Positions 24,581-37,450 are shown, counted from the first letter of the stretch. The stretch is DNA of 64,000 nt from Hyaloperonospora brassicae (GCA_947650285.1 CANTFL010000634.1:124001-188000); one strand, 5' to 3'. Notes: generated from the sequence alone by a model not told the origin. Numbers and translations are program-made.

Positions 24581-27500
24581 AGAGTAGTGAATAGTATGAG
24601 AAGATCGACGAAGATCTTTTACATTTAATTAACGTATACAGAAAGAGTAGCAGGAGAGAAAACCACTTAACGGTTTAGCGATAGCAAAAGCGATAAACGA
24701 ATATAGTGCAGTATTTCATGGTTTCAATATATGCGAACTCGAACGGTCCCTGCGCGGGATATATTATGCCTACCTCAAATCTCGTGAGGCATGGCGTGTA
24801 GAGTATCGACTGGTAGCGTTAAAGTATAGGTACACCCGGGTTAACTAACGCTCACTTCCAGGGAAAGAAGTTATCTCGCCGTCGACGAGCCGGTAAACAT
24901 CAGTAACAGGGATTGTTGTGAGTCTCATCAACGACGAGCCGATGAGCCTTAATGGAAGCCCTGTTTTCCATAGACGTGCCTAATTGACGTGCCGGTGATT
25001 CTTAGCCGAAGGCACCGTAATTCTTTTATTCGGTCGTACACTACGCCCGGTGATCGGTAAAAGCGCGTACTACGTCGGCTTTTACATTTTGGTGTGTATT
25101 AACAGAAAAAGAGATATTTAGAGGCTGTTCAGATCAAATAGGCTTCTGGAGTATTGGTTGTAAGGAATCGATTTTGCGGATCCACAACTGAATCCGAAGT
25201 AGCGAACCGGGGAGGAATATTCTAAGCGTACCATCCCGTGTCGTCGACTTGAATCGTCGGTTGATGCGTTTGTACGTTGAGACTGTGAGCTAACAGATTT
25301 GACTAATTACCATACCACAATGGTCTGTATACCTCGGTGTTAATCTATTGCAGTCCGCAATATTGAACTATAATTAGAGTGGTGCCAGCTCAACGTCAAA
25401 ATGCTGTCAACCTGAGCCTGTTATATCGGACTAAATAAATTTGCTCGAATGTTTGCAATTCAGTTTATGACAAAGACACGATATACCTCATACTAAGGCT
25501 ATATCATTAGCTCAATGGGCTACTTTTACGTCGAAGATCGATACTAATTGAAGTAAAATGGACACTGCAAAGCATGGATGCGGATCGTGATAATAGATAT
25601 CAAAAATTTCAAAATACAGCTCACTTCTATTGAGATGTTATAAAACACGCGGTTTAAGATGTATAAGTCATTATTATATGTATACATATATTTAAGCTTA
25701 TATTATGACGTTGTAAGACCGTGCTTTGTTTATCTATATGTTTGACGCTTTCCAGGTACATGTATACATAGGTCAGGAATACAAGGTATAAATATTTGCA
25801 TTCATGGTATGATCTATAAGGTATAATAGACGTTCATAGGGGGCGACAAGGCTAAGATCAAAATATTGATTTACACTCACAAGGCGTGTAAAAAATGGCT
25901 ATATAATGAGGAACGAAGGTTTAGAGCCCAAGTTGGTTACGATGCAAATGTTACGTCCATACTAACAAGTTGGTGTGATAAGAGTATAGCGTGAAAGCGA
26001 ACGATGTGGTGATATGCACAAGATATAAATGTGCAAATTAGCCCTAAAAGACGTAAATTTTGCTACATATATATGCGAATAGGTACAGGTAAAGAAACTT
26101 CGCATATAAATACCATCGAATTACTAAATTACAATGTTAAATGCGCAATACAGTGTCCTCTATATATAACAGTATAAAAGACCAGTTTTCGTCATGTCTC
26201 TTCATGTTATACAGTAAAAGGTTTCTACATATAGGATGAATTAATTAGTGGTAAAATTGCCTAATAACAATAAGGCTCTTATAGCTAGGCCAAGCCCTTT
26301 TAATGTATATGGACCACACATCGGCGTAACCTCCTATCTGATTAGTCAAATCAATGGACACATAATTTTGTGTAATGTTTATTCAACACAATCTGTAAAA
26401 CCAGATGGTAGCTGAAGATCCTCAAAAGGTCCGGAAGCCTTTATTAGCTATGCTTATTTTCGACGGCGAACGGGACAAATTATGATGTTATGCCCTTCTT
26501 AGTTGCACTAACTGCATGTACGCTCGCACAGGCAACTATTAATCTATACTTTCATTTTATATTGTAGAGGGATTTATCTGTGTGCAATTTGGATCGCGGT
26601 TGGTAGAACCTTGACAAAAGCCGCACTATTAAATTATATCAGTATCGACCATTAACACTGAATGCTTTGATCTAACCAGTTCGCAAAATATTTGGCTAAA
26701 AAAGTGTTTTGGTAAGGCGCGACGTTTTTGATCTTCCCGCCGATGTAACCCATCCGCAGAGTTAAAGACCCCTTTGGCTGCAAAGCACCCATTGTGTCAA
26801 CGTGTAGTTGCAATAGCCACCAATATACGCGGAATCAGATTTATGAAGATTTTCTCATTCAATAGCATGTTTTAAAGCGCATGACAACACGGTATACGTG
26901 GTGCAACTAAATACGCCTGCGAGCAAGGTGCAGCACCTATGTCAGGCAGCTTAAGTGCGATTGGTGCTGGTTAAAAGATTCCTTCAGGTCCGCAAAGTAA
27001 AAAAATGACCCGAATTTCAATAAATGATGTTTCAGCGAGATCTGCGGCTTCTGAAATGCATTATACAGATAGGTCTGCAACTTTTGTTGAGTATGGTTCA
27101 TAGTCAACTTTTTGTTTTAGTTGATGGATTGCCGATAGATATTATGATCTAGCTCTTGTGAAAAGCGTGAACTCTTTAAACGTGAACGTTGCAACGGGTT
27201 GTAATGCGTAATGCGCTCTATCCACGCTTTAATGAATTTCTTCATGTGCGGTAACCAGTATGTCTACATATAGGGTGTGTCCGCTGAAAACAGTATTCCT
27301 GAATCTGTTTCGATTAATATATGAACTAGGCTTGTGATGTTTTACTGAAGAGCCGATGTCATTTCCGATGAAGTCACCACTCGCCTCTGCTTTCGCAAAG
27401 TTCTTCTTGAGATTCGTGGAAACGTTTTTACGATAAGGCTAGATAAATATTAAATTGTATGCTAAGGAAAATATTCTCGAATGAATTTCGGGAATGATTG

Positions 27501-27989
27501 ATATTTATCACCGGCTTCTTGGATTTTATAAGAGGCTGGATTCGATTTCTTATTTACGTCGTGGCCTATCAATAAACCTCATCCGTCTTCCACTTCATTA
27601 GACATTACGTCAAGGAGAATGACTAATTAGTAGCGGAGACTCGCATTCTATAAAGTAGCAGTATGCGATATTTGTTGGGGGCAGATGTTAAATGTAGCAG
27701 CATAATGTCGTTCGCAAAACGATTCTTTGCAATATTGAATCGCGGAATATGTCACAGAAAGCAGAGGATCGTTATTGCCGCAGAGCTTCGTTTTTTATGT
27801 GCGGTACGCTATTCAATGAGCATGTTTAATAAGTCTTCTAGAGGGGTGTGTGGAGAAGAGCAGAAGTGTAATGATGGAAAGTGTGGATCTCTCCTGCATT
27901 ATTTAGTGCGAGATCAATTTGATTGGTGGAGCGCGATCAGAAATGGACCCGTTGGCACGATCGGTGGGATCAAATGACTGAGTGACAGA
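24581..27989. other. Spacer with no supported gene
   Basis: Mixed AT-rich and mid-GC sequence. The part at 24850-25080 has several CGAGCCG/CGGCTCG words. A short minus-strand patch near 27256 reads LYVDILVT, reminiscent of a Copia reverse-transcriptase motif, but flanking motifs are missing. A plus-strand frame at 27663-27977 (104 codons) has no recognised domain. Confidence 0.4.
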
Positions 27990-29053
27990 AATTACTGTGA
28001 AGCTTATGCAGATTGATCTACCTAACAGTCACGAAAGAGTATAATAGAGGATCGACGATTAACATATCACGATGCGCGATCAAAGGTTTGGATCACCAAG
28101 TTACAAGGACCGCATTACTTGAGAGGTGAACATCATTTAAATAACTGGATCGATAACGATAATGAAAGATAGGGGCACGTGGAAGCAGGCAAGAAGAATG
28201 AATCGTTAAGATCATCGCATATAGCGATATCAGAGGAGACGACGATTCGACAGTGGATGCCCGATCAATGACTCGACAGATTAGTCAAGATTTAGCCTGT
28301 GTGTGTAACGCTTATTGTGTGGACACGTAATTGGTGTGGATCACATAATTGGCGTGGATCAAACACGGCAATCCACTACCCGAGCTATCCACCCCGTTGC
28401 GATCCACTATGAAGCGATTCACTAACGAGTGATCCACTACCAAGCGATCTACTACCAATCGATCTGCTACCGAGCGATCCGCCATCCGAGTATCTGCGGG
28501 GGACCGCGTGATGCGAAAGGTAAATTAAATAGTCATGAGATAGCCAACAGTGATCAAGTGAACAGATGGGCATATTCATAGGTTTTACGGTTTGGCTGGT
28601 TGACATTAAACAGAATAAATTTGCAACGAAAGACACGCGTCGGCTTCCCCCGAGAAGAAACTTTGGCCTTCTGTTGAATAGAGATAGACCTGTGTCTATA
28701 CAAACTTCGCCTTTAGATTGTTTGGACAAGAGGAACATCAGTTCTCATCCCCAATCCCACTTACTGCGATCGGACGCGGGGAAACTGTCGGTTCGGAATC
28801 AATTTCGCGAGACAGCTCAAGTAGTAAGAAGGCTCGCGTATTAAGCATCAACTTTAACACAGGCGACTCTGGGAGATCGCCCAAGTGTACTTGCGATCGA
28901 GTGAAGAATTTCCACTCGATCCACCCCACGTTTGACCGGGTGTTAAATTTCCACCCGATCAATCCCTTTTCCTTAACCGGTCAATTTCAGCTTCAACTCA
29001 AGTACACCAACTAGAGCGCAACCCGCCACACCGACGGGTACACAAGGTGAGCA
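27990..29053. repeat. GATC-rich repeat region related to the insertion at 60-61.9 kb
   Basis: The sequence has many GATC and GATCG words, a 15-bp minisatellite (28367-28489) and, at 29030-29053, a 24-bp string that recurs exactly at 61755-61778. The same GATC-rich style fills the foreign segment inside the Gypsy element (60031-61905). Both are probably pieces of one retroelement or repeat family. Boundaries are not defined. Confidence 0.45.
28367..28489. repeat. 15-bp minisatellite (GCGATCCACTACCAA-like)
   Basis: At least six consecutive 15-bp units from 28399 (GCGATCCACTATGAA, GCGATTCACTAACGA, GTGATCCACTACCAA and so on), with two looser units before them. On the minus strand they read as Ser-rich pentapeptides (RSLGS, GSLVS, ESLHS). 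Confidence 0.85.
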
Positions 29054-29333
29054 AGAAGTCACATAGCACGTAATTGGGGTACCCCCATAGTCATTTGGTC
29101 GTCCGGGCACCAGTGGAGAATCGGTATCCGTCTCGCGAAACGAGCGATCACCACCCCACCACAGGTGCGCCCATATAGGAAGGTATTTTCATTCTTAAAT
29201 TCAAGTTGCTGATTTCTCAAAGAACCTGTTGCACTCGGGTTAACTTTGGTACAACATGTTTGGTGTTGATTTTAGTAAAACGACAGATTTTTCTCAGCTA
29301 TTCCACCATTTGAACTTGATAGGAATCGGGTAC

Positions 29334-29717
29334 TTAGGCGCTTGGATATGCAAGCACGTCTTCTGCGGGTTCATAATAAAGGTCATGACGGTTGACATCC
29401 GAAGTAATCGCTCCACTGGCCGCATCATTTTGCCAAATGGTCGCTATAAAAACAGACATTTCGAGATGTTCTTGTATTGCATGATTGATTTCAAAGGCGT
29501 CTGCTAGCTTAACTGAAGCAATTTTATTATCTCTTACAGTTCGGGTTCGCCTTTTCCTGACGTCATAACCTTCTGATTCCGCGTGAAACTCAATTAGCTT
29601 CATTGCTGTGTCAAGCGACGTGACATATTGCGCAGATAAAGGTGCAAAAAAATTACAGCGCGGTGTATCAATGTGCTTGATTGCCGTTGGGGATACCCTA
29701 GTCACCGAGGTTACCAC
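29334..29717 (-). pseudogene. MULE transposase N-terminal fragment (FAR1-like), degenerate
   Basis: A 127-codon minus-strand frame contains IEFHAESEGYDVRKRRTRTV, typical of the FAR1-type DNA-binding start of MULE transposases. Downstream, YYEPAEDVLAYPSA resembles the zinc-domain end usually written HN-HEPAED...HPSA. The Cys and His ligands expected there are replaced, and no DDE core follows in the next kilobase on this strand. Comparison with the zinc segment of the 6.8-9.3 kb MULE (8948-8700) supports the family but not the same lineage. Family assignment is inference from motif memory. Confidence 0.5.
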
Positions 29718-32700
29718 TTATCAGTACACAAAAGCTGGAAATAAGTTAGAAATTGCGCTCACCATGTATAATTAGATATATACTATTTTAAATTGTGCGT
29801 CCGTTGCTTCTGATTCGTCAGACAAGAGGTTACACTAGAGTGTGTGGTCCATATATTAAAAAGACATGGTCTAGACATCAGGGTTCTAACATCGAATGTA
29901 CTAATTGAATTTTGGAAGGGATATGTTATATATATGATTCTAAGGTTTAAAAGTTTATTTGACTGACGCTGTTTATTATAGCTTATGTTATATAAATTCA
30001 GCTAAGGCTGACTCTATATATGGTAAGGAATAAGTGCTTGGACGCTATCGCTAATACACAACGTCAAAACAACCTTCCTACAGATACTATATTACCCAGA
30101 AAATTATTGTATGAGGTATATTAAAACGATTTATACATGATACAATATCAGCCTGGAATTTACTTTAGAAGATATAAAAGGAAATTTGTAGACCCAACGA
30201 ATTCGTTTTACTTATTATATATCACTTCTTGCAGTGGCAAGCGTCTTACTATAATAAGGAGAGACTACTTTCGCTTGAACGCGGCCGAGAAGTACGTGAT
30301 CTCAGTGCAAGAAATCCGTAAAAAAATGTTTGTATACATTTATGAAGATAAGTTGTAAGCAGCTTATTATTGATTTTGGACAAAACTAGATGTTCTAGAA
30401 GCAAATAGTCTATCGTCGCTCTCGCTAATATTTTATTTCCCAAGTCCGATCTAAAGGTTAAGTATTGAGGTTGTAGAGTGACAAACAAGCGCAAATTTGT
30501 GCTAAAAACGCACTGAAATTGAGCAAGTCATGTAACACGACCACTTCAGAGAAAGGATAGATCACACTTTAAATTTGGAGGCTTCACAATCTCAAGAAAG
30601 CTCAAGTCATCAGCATTATGGATTGTGTCGGTTTATTATGTGGCCCAATTCTATACAAAACATCTTGACTAATCGTAATACGAAATTGGTCGTTATCGGG
30701 CGCTGTGTAAAAAATTAACTACCTCCTACAGTATTAATCTTTCCCTTCCTCAATTAAATATATGGCTTTAGAGCAAATGCGAAGGTCTCGATTCAGCGCA
30801 ATTTTTATGGTTCAGACGTCCATTAGATTGTTCAAAAGAATGCGAATCGATGTACACGTCAGAATCTGCGTATGATAAGCAACATGCAAGACCGCCTCTC
30901 GTAATAAACTTTTGTCACACACACCCATTAATGTGCCCGCGATAGATCTGTGAAGCACATACCTTTCACTTATCAATATCGGCATAATGGCATCTGATCA
31001 TCTAATTACGGTATGAGACAATGGTGATTAATATGATCGCTATCATTATATGATAGAACTTCGTACAATCGATATTCTCAATAAACACATCGTATCGGCA
31101 AATTAGGCTCTCCGATTTGAATCAATAAAATATGTAAATACGTAAAGAAAGTAGTCAATTATTATGGAATAAATTAATCGCGGTGAATGAGAGGTAATGA
31201 AACTTTGCCTAACTGTTCAAAATATGTAATGACTAGATTGTTCTATGTATATGTCTAATACGTGTACATGTCAAAACTGTAAAAAATTTAGTATTACATT
31301 GGACTACTTAAATTTGCGTGAACATAAATTACGAGTGATAATTTTACTAATATAATCTAATATATACGAGACAAGCGTAATAAAGGGTGCGTCATGCGCA
31401 TATAAAAAAGATAAAAAAAATTAGTTATCGTTTAACAAAGACACGATAAAAATGAAAAATATGTTTAAGCATATATTTTGAGAGAGTACACTCTGATAGA
31501 GCCTTCATTTTATACAGTTTTTTTTGCCTCTTATATTACTTATATGTGAAAATCATAGGCACTAGCTTAACTGTAGTCAGTGTAGGTGAGTATTACAATG
31601 CACGTATATGCATCGTTCCCTGCTACACTAAAAAACGATTATTTGTGTGTCGAAAGGTCTAATTTATTCGTGTATAACGTCAAGTTTGCAAATTAAGATC
31701 ACATAGTGTACCTCACTTATGGAGAGTTTTGCCGTTACAAAGCGTGTAATGGATTGACATGTATTATACGGAACGTTATAGGATCTACCGTCAGCGCCAT
31801 GTTAGGTGATTGACAAAAACGACCATCAACATGCTTCAACACCTTATCCATCTAGCAAAATAGTAATGCCTAAAAGTATGAAGTAATGTATGGACGACCA
31901 TTAATTATCCATCACAGCTATCAAAATGACAAGATGGATATCATTCGAAAGGATCAGACAACAGCGGCCTAACCTACTACTTTTGTGTCAAATCCGATAT
32001 TACAAATTTTAACATCTTGAATGCTGATATCTCTACGTACGTAGGGAACTTGTCGCATCATCAGCTAAGCAATGGTTGCATTCTCACGACAATAAGGGTC
32101 GGGTGTGGCCAATCTTGATCCCCATGGTATGGGCTTACCCCTCGAATGCGTTTGAGTCATTGAAGGGCTTTTAAGAAAGGATCGGGTACAAGTTTTAAGC
32201 CACCAAAGGCTTATAAGTTAAGAAATTAATCATATATCGTGAATTAATAGACAGGGTTGGCCTGACGAGCACGCTCGCAATCAGCGCATTCGCCATCTAG
32301 CGTATTATGTGCTGTTTTAAGAATCATGAGCACACATCTTTTGAACCAGGCTTTAAGCTCAGTGTGTAAATCGGACCTATTTAAATCTGTACTTTTTAAC
32401 GTAGAAGGTACAACAGGCGAAAGTCCTTCATTATACAAGCGCTTATAAAAAACACACTTTATATAAATATTTAAATGGTATAATTTTGATTTGGTTGTTT
32501 ATATTGCGATTCTACTTAGTATTTATCATCAACTTCGTCGTTACTTCCTACCTTTCGTATTGCATTTTTATATATTATGCTGACCATGAATTTTTATCTT
32601 ATTTTCGCTTCGGTTTAACAAATGATGGTATCGTGTCCCATCTTTTGATTTAAAAGGGGCAAGGTCACTTATTGATACCTGAGATCTGGCGCCTATAACA

Positions 32701-33389
32701 TAGCCGACCTGTAAGTCGTCCTGCCGAGCCTCAGTTCAACCTTAACAATCCATTATACCCAAAGGTTTTCTTTCGAAGTAATCCCACTATCGTCTTACCG
32801 ATTGGCAAAGCATCAGCTGAGAGCACGCGATGCGTTTCCAAAAGCAATTTTTATACGTCAATCAGAAGTCTGAAGGAGCTTGTAGCATAATTTAGCGAGT
32901 CAATACGCTCACCTCTGGTTTTAGACAAGCCAAACAGTATTTGCGCTATAAGCTGTATTCAGTGAGGTTCCTGACTACTATGGTTCAAGCCAAGAAGCGT
33001 TTGGGAAGAACGAATTTTATCTAGTGTAAGTGCCATTAATTAGCACCAAAGTGACCTTTAAGTACAAAGCGTTTGGCTCATGGACGACGAAGAAGGAGAT
33101 GTGGTGACCGTCTGACGCATATGTGATGTATACATTTTGCAAGATCGTTGTGGTATGTTTGAGTCGGACTAACGGGCTCACAAACGTACCAGCATCAGCG
33201 CACATACCAGTCGTGATGGCGATGAACACAGCTTTCTTATGATGGCAGATATATGGCGAATGCAGCAGACACGTGCTATATGTCGAGGATTGTATACGTG
33301 ACGCGAAGAGTCACTATTTGCTCAGCAGCTCTAGCTCTTCATTACTCGTAAATGAATCTAATTGTAGATATTCTCGTGGTATTTGTATT
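29718..33389. other. AT-rich stretch, no gene seen
   Basis: About 3.7 kb of AT-rich sequence with short frames only (for example 30137-30358, 32244-32438, 33017-33229). No motif, repeat boundary or RNA gene recognised. Confidence 0.5.
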
Positions 33390-33725
33390 GGCAGCTTATG
33401 TATACTACGTAATCGGGCTACGTTCCATCGCGCCGTCGTGTCGATCGAGGCTAGTGTCAAGGTCTTTTGGGACACAGGCATGCGGCAACTCCGAGCAGTA
33501 GCAAATGTGAGTACCGGCGAGACGACATGCAGATAAACGGCGCCCGCCTATGACGATGCCAATGTAAAATAGACAGGCTATTCCGAAAGCCGTCACCTCA
33601 GGTGACACGCCCCATACAACTGCCGGACTCGACTGAGGAACCGGCGTTGCTAACTAGGCTTAGGATTTATCAGACATCTATCAACAATTACACCGTGAAT
33701 GATCTTGTCTACCCCTCTTTCTTCA
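33390..33725 (+). pseudogene. LINE 3'-end fragment, copy 1
   Basis: This matches the ends at 36260-36984 and 37451-38078. Shared peptide patches are FWDTGMRQLRAVA and, in a shifted frame, RPIQLPDSTEEPALLTRLRIY. In non-LTR retrotransposons this segment follows reverse transcriptase and the zf-RVT domain, and truncation at the 5' side is the normal outcome of target-primed reverse transcription. The copy ends near a pyrimidine-rich CCCCTCTTTCTTC at about 33713-33725, like the other copies. The frame is broken between the two patches. Confidence 0.6.
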
Positions 33726-34539
33726 TCGCTCGGAAACGACGATTTTGTATTGTGACAGCGCATGCAATTCTTACGGGAGGACGAAGCACCGCACTTCAAA
33801 CGTACTGTTTTTACGCAATCGATCCCTTTGAATGATTTATCTTGCTCTTTGAGAGTCTAAACTGAACACATACTGGCCCTTCCTGACGTCTTTATCTGTG
33901 CGAGAGCATTGTGGCACACTCTGCAGCCTGCTCACAGGGTAGAGTGCGTATGATGAGCACACGCGCATTACCTGCGTAGGCACGTGACCATGCAAAGGAT
34001 CGGTGTTATTTAAAACAAATATTAATCAGTGTGACCACAAGCTTGCACTGATTGTCACAATCTGCCGTCAAATCGAACACTTAGCCTGAACGCGAACGGC
34101 AGGGATATTTCATCACGGTCATTCAGTTCGACAAAACGGATTGCCAGGTGATGCGACTCGATCACAAATTCAAGCTGATATCTAATTTCGTACCAATTAT
34201 AGCACGACCAATGTTAGACGCACACTTTGTGTCTTGCTTGACGGTGGCGCATTCGCATGGTATTTCCAGCGGGCTGCCGCTTTTGCCTCAGGACACAAAC
34301 GACGACAAAAAAGCAATGTCTTGATGCACTCGACATTACATACATGCCATTGATTTTACGTCCCACAGCAGCCACCCTTCCTAAATAGTTGTCCAACGCA
34401 AACAGAAAAAGTAGTACTCACGTGCTGCCGCCCACATTCATCTTCTCCCGCGAGGTATCACCTCTCTCTTCGGGTATCTGCCACACTGACTAAACTTCAT
34501 TATTCTTCAACCTTCAGATTCTTAACACAAAATTGTAAT
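33726..34539. other. Spacer, no supported gene
   Basis: Mid-GC spacer between a LINE end and the 3' end of the membrane-protein gene. Short frames only; nothing recognised. Confidence 0.5.
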
Positions 34540-35238
34540 TCAGACCGCCACGTCTTCTTTCTCCTCCTCTTCTTCTCCAGCACTGCCAACCGAATACCGA
34601 CCAGCGTGCACCCGCGACTCGTTTCGGGGAGTAGCTGGTATCATCACGTACACTGACTCTTCATCCGATTCCTTCGAAACGTCCGACCCGTGGAAAAGCG
34701 CTGCCGGTATAGAGCCGTAGCTGGACTCGTCCACGCGGTCGTGAATCTGCACCACGTGCACGTCAAACGGCACAGCGAGCGTCGACGTGATACCAATCAC
34801 GGATTCCCTGCTTTGAGCAGCGGCAGCAGCTGATCGGCGTTGGCACTCGTGGTGCGCGTCCCTGAGCTGCGCCAGCTTGTGATGCAAGCGGTCATCTTCT
34901 CCGCCGCAGCGTTTGACGTCCTCACGCCAAGACGCCAGACGCAGCGACATGCGCGAACGCCGCGCCTGGTACATTCGATAGGCTCCGTTGATGCCCATTC
35001 GATCGCCTTGTGGCGGATCCTCCAACTCCCTCAACGTCCGTAGATCAGCCTCATCGTAGCGAACGCGCCGCGGGACGCTGCAGTCCCTGCAAGCGAAGAC
35101 AGCCCGTAGTCGTTCGCGGTATGTCACGTTTTTCATGAGCATGAGCAGCAAGGGCGAGACGCCAATCACGACAAGCGCCGCAAAAATAAGGTATTGTAGC
35201 AGGTCGCGCGTGGCGCTACCTGACTCGTCATTCGCCAT
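34540..35238 (-). CDS. Single-pass membrane protein with charged coiled region; function unknown
   Basis: Intact 232-codon frame from ATG at 35238 to a stop at 34540. Residues about 13-35 form a strong hydrophobic helix (LLQYLIFAALVVIGVSPLLL) after a short charged N-terminus, so it is either a signal anchor or an uncleaved signal. A basic region follows at 36-60, then a Cys-containing patch (FACRDC). Residues 90-150 are rich in Arg, Glu, Gln and Ala and could form a helix or coiled coil. The C-terminus is acidic with a run of Glu. The GC-rich codons contrast with the flanks and with the transposon relics, which argues for a maintained host gene. A GTG one codon upstream is unlikely to be the start. 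No domain recognised. Confidence 0.7.
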   Translation of the reverse strand: MANDESGSATRDLLQYLIFAALVVIGVSPLLLMLMKNVTYRERLRAVFACRDCSVPRRVRYDEADLRTLRELEDPPQGDRMGINGAYRMYQARRSRMSLRLASWREDVKRCGGEDDRLHHKLAQLRDAHHECQRRSAAAAAQSRESVIGITSTLAVPFDVHVVQIHDRVDESSYGSIPAALFHGSDVSKESDEESVYVMIPATPRNESRVHAGRYSVGSAGEEEEEKEDVAV

Positions 35239-35455
35239 CACTGGATATTCCGAATTGGTTTGCTGACTTGTTGGGCACTGGCAAATTTAAGAATCAGCCT
35301 TTATACTGGTCGCCTGTATGCAACTTCGAGTACTCCTGCTCATCTTTCTTTGCTTGTATATGTAAGTAAAAAAAGACAAATTTTACGCTGGAAAACGAGG
35401 AGCAGTTGCTTCCGCAAGTTCAACTTGAGGGCGGGTCATTCTTTTTTGCCTAAGT

Positions 35456-35669
35456 TCAAACTTCCTGTGGCCGTACAATAATTTGGTCTCGCAGTACGTC
35501 CTCGTCTACAAGTCGTGCTAAGCCATTGTCGATTTGTAGAAAGGTCTCTCCTCGACTGGCGGCCAGCGCGTAAATACGAGCATACGTCAGCAACAACGCT
35601 GCGTGGGCAATCTCCGCTGAATCCCTGAGCACAGGGTACGCTGGAGTGCACTTAGCTAAGCGTCATGCT
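35456..35669 (-). CDS. Possible terminal exon of an unidentified gene upstream of the membrane protein
   Basis: A minus-strand frame reads AYPVLRDSAEIAHAALLLTY and continues through GETFLQIDNGLARLVDEDVL to TGA at 35456-35458, about 70 codons with protein-like composition. The frame is closed by a TGA just upstream (about 35670), so an intron or a decayed 5' part must precede it. It lies about 220 bp upstream of the membrane-protein start on the same strand. No family recognised; it could be a pseudogene remnant. Confidence 0.4.
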
Positions 35670-36259
35670 CAACGTAAGCACGGAAAGCTGTTGCAGTCAA
35701 GGATATGATATGTGACATATAAATCGGAAGCCGGCGAATAGTGGTAAAAAGTGCGCGAGTTCATGTGTGTTTGGTGCAATGTCTCATTTATAATCATTTA
35801 TGTTTCTCGAAAGCGACAAGAGCGCTGCATAAAAGACCGCTGTCTAACAATTTATGATCATGTTAATCGCCGCTACCGTATCCGTCAACCTGGTCAAGTG
35901 ATGTCTTACGCTTAATGACACTTCAGATTGTCTCGCGCATTTAAAAGTAGGTGCGCAAAGCTCTCGAAATTTGTGACGTGAAAAGCCCTGAGATTTTGAC
36001 GTGACCGATTCTGATAGTGAGACCGGCACCAACTTCAACGGTTCATGCGCAGATGGTCAGTGAAATTACTGAATCAGTATTGAAGGCATGGTATAGAGTC
36101 ATCAAAACTATCAGCGAACAGCAGCCGACTGTCGGACGCTCCGCCGGAGTGCGGCCGGTCTAGACATCGTCTTCTACGCGCATCCGCACGTCCACCAGGC
36201 GTTAAAAAACCCAACCATTTTGGTGGTCGAAAGGGTCAGGCATTGCACTTCAACTGACG
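35670..36259. other. Spacer, no supported gene
   Basis: A GC-richer segment towards 36120-36250 leads into the second LINE end. Short frames only. Confidence 0.45.
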
Positions 36260-36984
36260 GTGTCCAGACTCGAGACCGCAGCGCGTACTAGCGCTTGGCA
36301 AGCGGCGGCGTTATCACAGACTTCTACTTCTCTGTGGGCGCAAGGTGCAAACGTTGACTCCTCTTGTCATGAAGCTTCATTGCTGTCGAAGGGTGACCGA
36401 GACGCTAGAATACATCTTCTGTTCCTGCCATTGCGCGCAGTCCTGTTGGCAGACTCTTATCTGCCATTGGACGGGAGAACGCTAAGGGATGGATTAATTA
36501 CACGTCTTCCGATCCAATAGCGCAAGCAGGTATGCGCCAATGCTATCCAAGGCGGTCGAAGACCGTTTTAAGGCGAGATCATTTTGACGAAGATACGGAA
36601 TATGCGCTGGTCTGGAGGAAGCTCTGGCGTCTGCTGAGCAGCATCTGTGTAACTGCGTCGTGTTTCTAACGCAACCGAATCGCTTTTCACCGCGCGAGGC
36701 ATCACACTCGCCGGAAGCGTCGAGGAATTGTGGCAAACCGGCATGCGGCAACTACGGGCGGTATCTAAGCGGGAATTCCGCAGGGGCGAGACGAAAATTC
36801 AAGGAGCACGCCTGGTATTGTCATAGATCGCCTGGCAAATAAGAGAGCCGTCACCTACGGTGACCAGCCCTGTACAACCACCGGACTCGAGCGAGGTACC
36901 GGCGTTGATGAGTAGGCTTAAGATCTATTATACATCTTGCAACCGGTAAATGGTTTTACAGACAGGTGTGCTTCTCTCTCTCTA
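36260..36984 (+). pseudogene. LINE 3'-end fragment, copy 2 (zf-RVT)
   Basis: Plus-strand segments in changing frames include TLEYIFCSCHCAQSCWQTLI (about 36405-36470), the zf-RVT type pattern found after reverse transcriptase in L1-like LINEs. They are followed by LWQTGMRQLRAVSKREF and VQPPDSSEVPALMSRLKIYY. The same order is seen in copy 3. Multiple frameshifts make it a dead copy. It ends at CTTCTCTCTCTCTAG (about 36970-36984), the same pyrimidine-rich tail type as the other copies. The 5' limit is approximate. Confidence 0.65.
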
Positions 36985-37281
36985 GGGTCAATGAAATCGA
37001 TAAGCGGAAGGGCGAACCGCTGAATTTGAAGCATCGTTCATGCTCTTGCTAAGCAATGATCATGACGGCGACATACAACTCGCAGGAGACGGTTCCTACT
37101 ACTGCACTTAGGTTCAAATTGAGCAAAAACATTGGGGACGGTCAGAGCTACTTCATGTATTAGCAAACAATTGTTGGTTGATGCAGCAGGAGTGTACAAG
37201 GCAACGATAAGTGTTCATACAAAAAGCCAGCAGGACAAGTCAGATGGTAAGTGTTAACGTAGGAGGTTGGCCACAAATAAT
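36985..37281. other. Short spacer ending at the target duplication CAAATAAT
   Basis: No gene seen. Positions 37274-37281 are the left copy of an 8-bp target duplication whose right copy is at 39575-39582. Confidence 0.6.
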
Positions 37282-37450
37282 GGGGAAACGTAAAAAAACA
37301 CCAGTGTTCGCCTAAAAAACACCGTTACGATGAGGCTATCCATTAACCTTGTTTAATATATACACAAAAGGGTAAAGAAAATACCGCTTTCGATTGAGCT
37401 TCACTAGAAACGTTTCTAAGATAAGTCGGACCCTCCGCTTTTTGACCGGA

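Noticed and set aside
27240..27300. LYVDILVT on the minus strand, like a Copia RT motif
   Set aside because: The second Asp of the usual YVDD is missing and no neighbouring RT, RNase H or integrase motif could be found in the expected order.
22172..28489. Possible CRISPR-like arrays
   Set aside because: The 15-bp units are adjacent with no spacers and the genome is eukaryotic; these are minisatellites.
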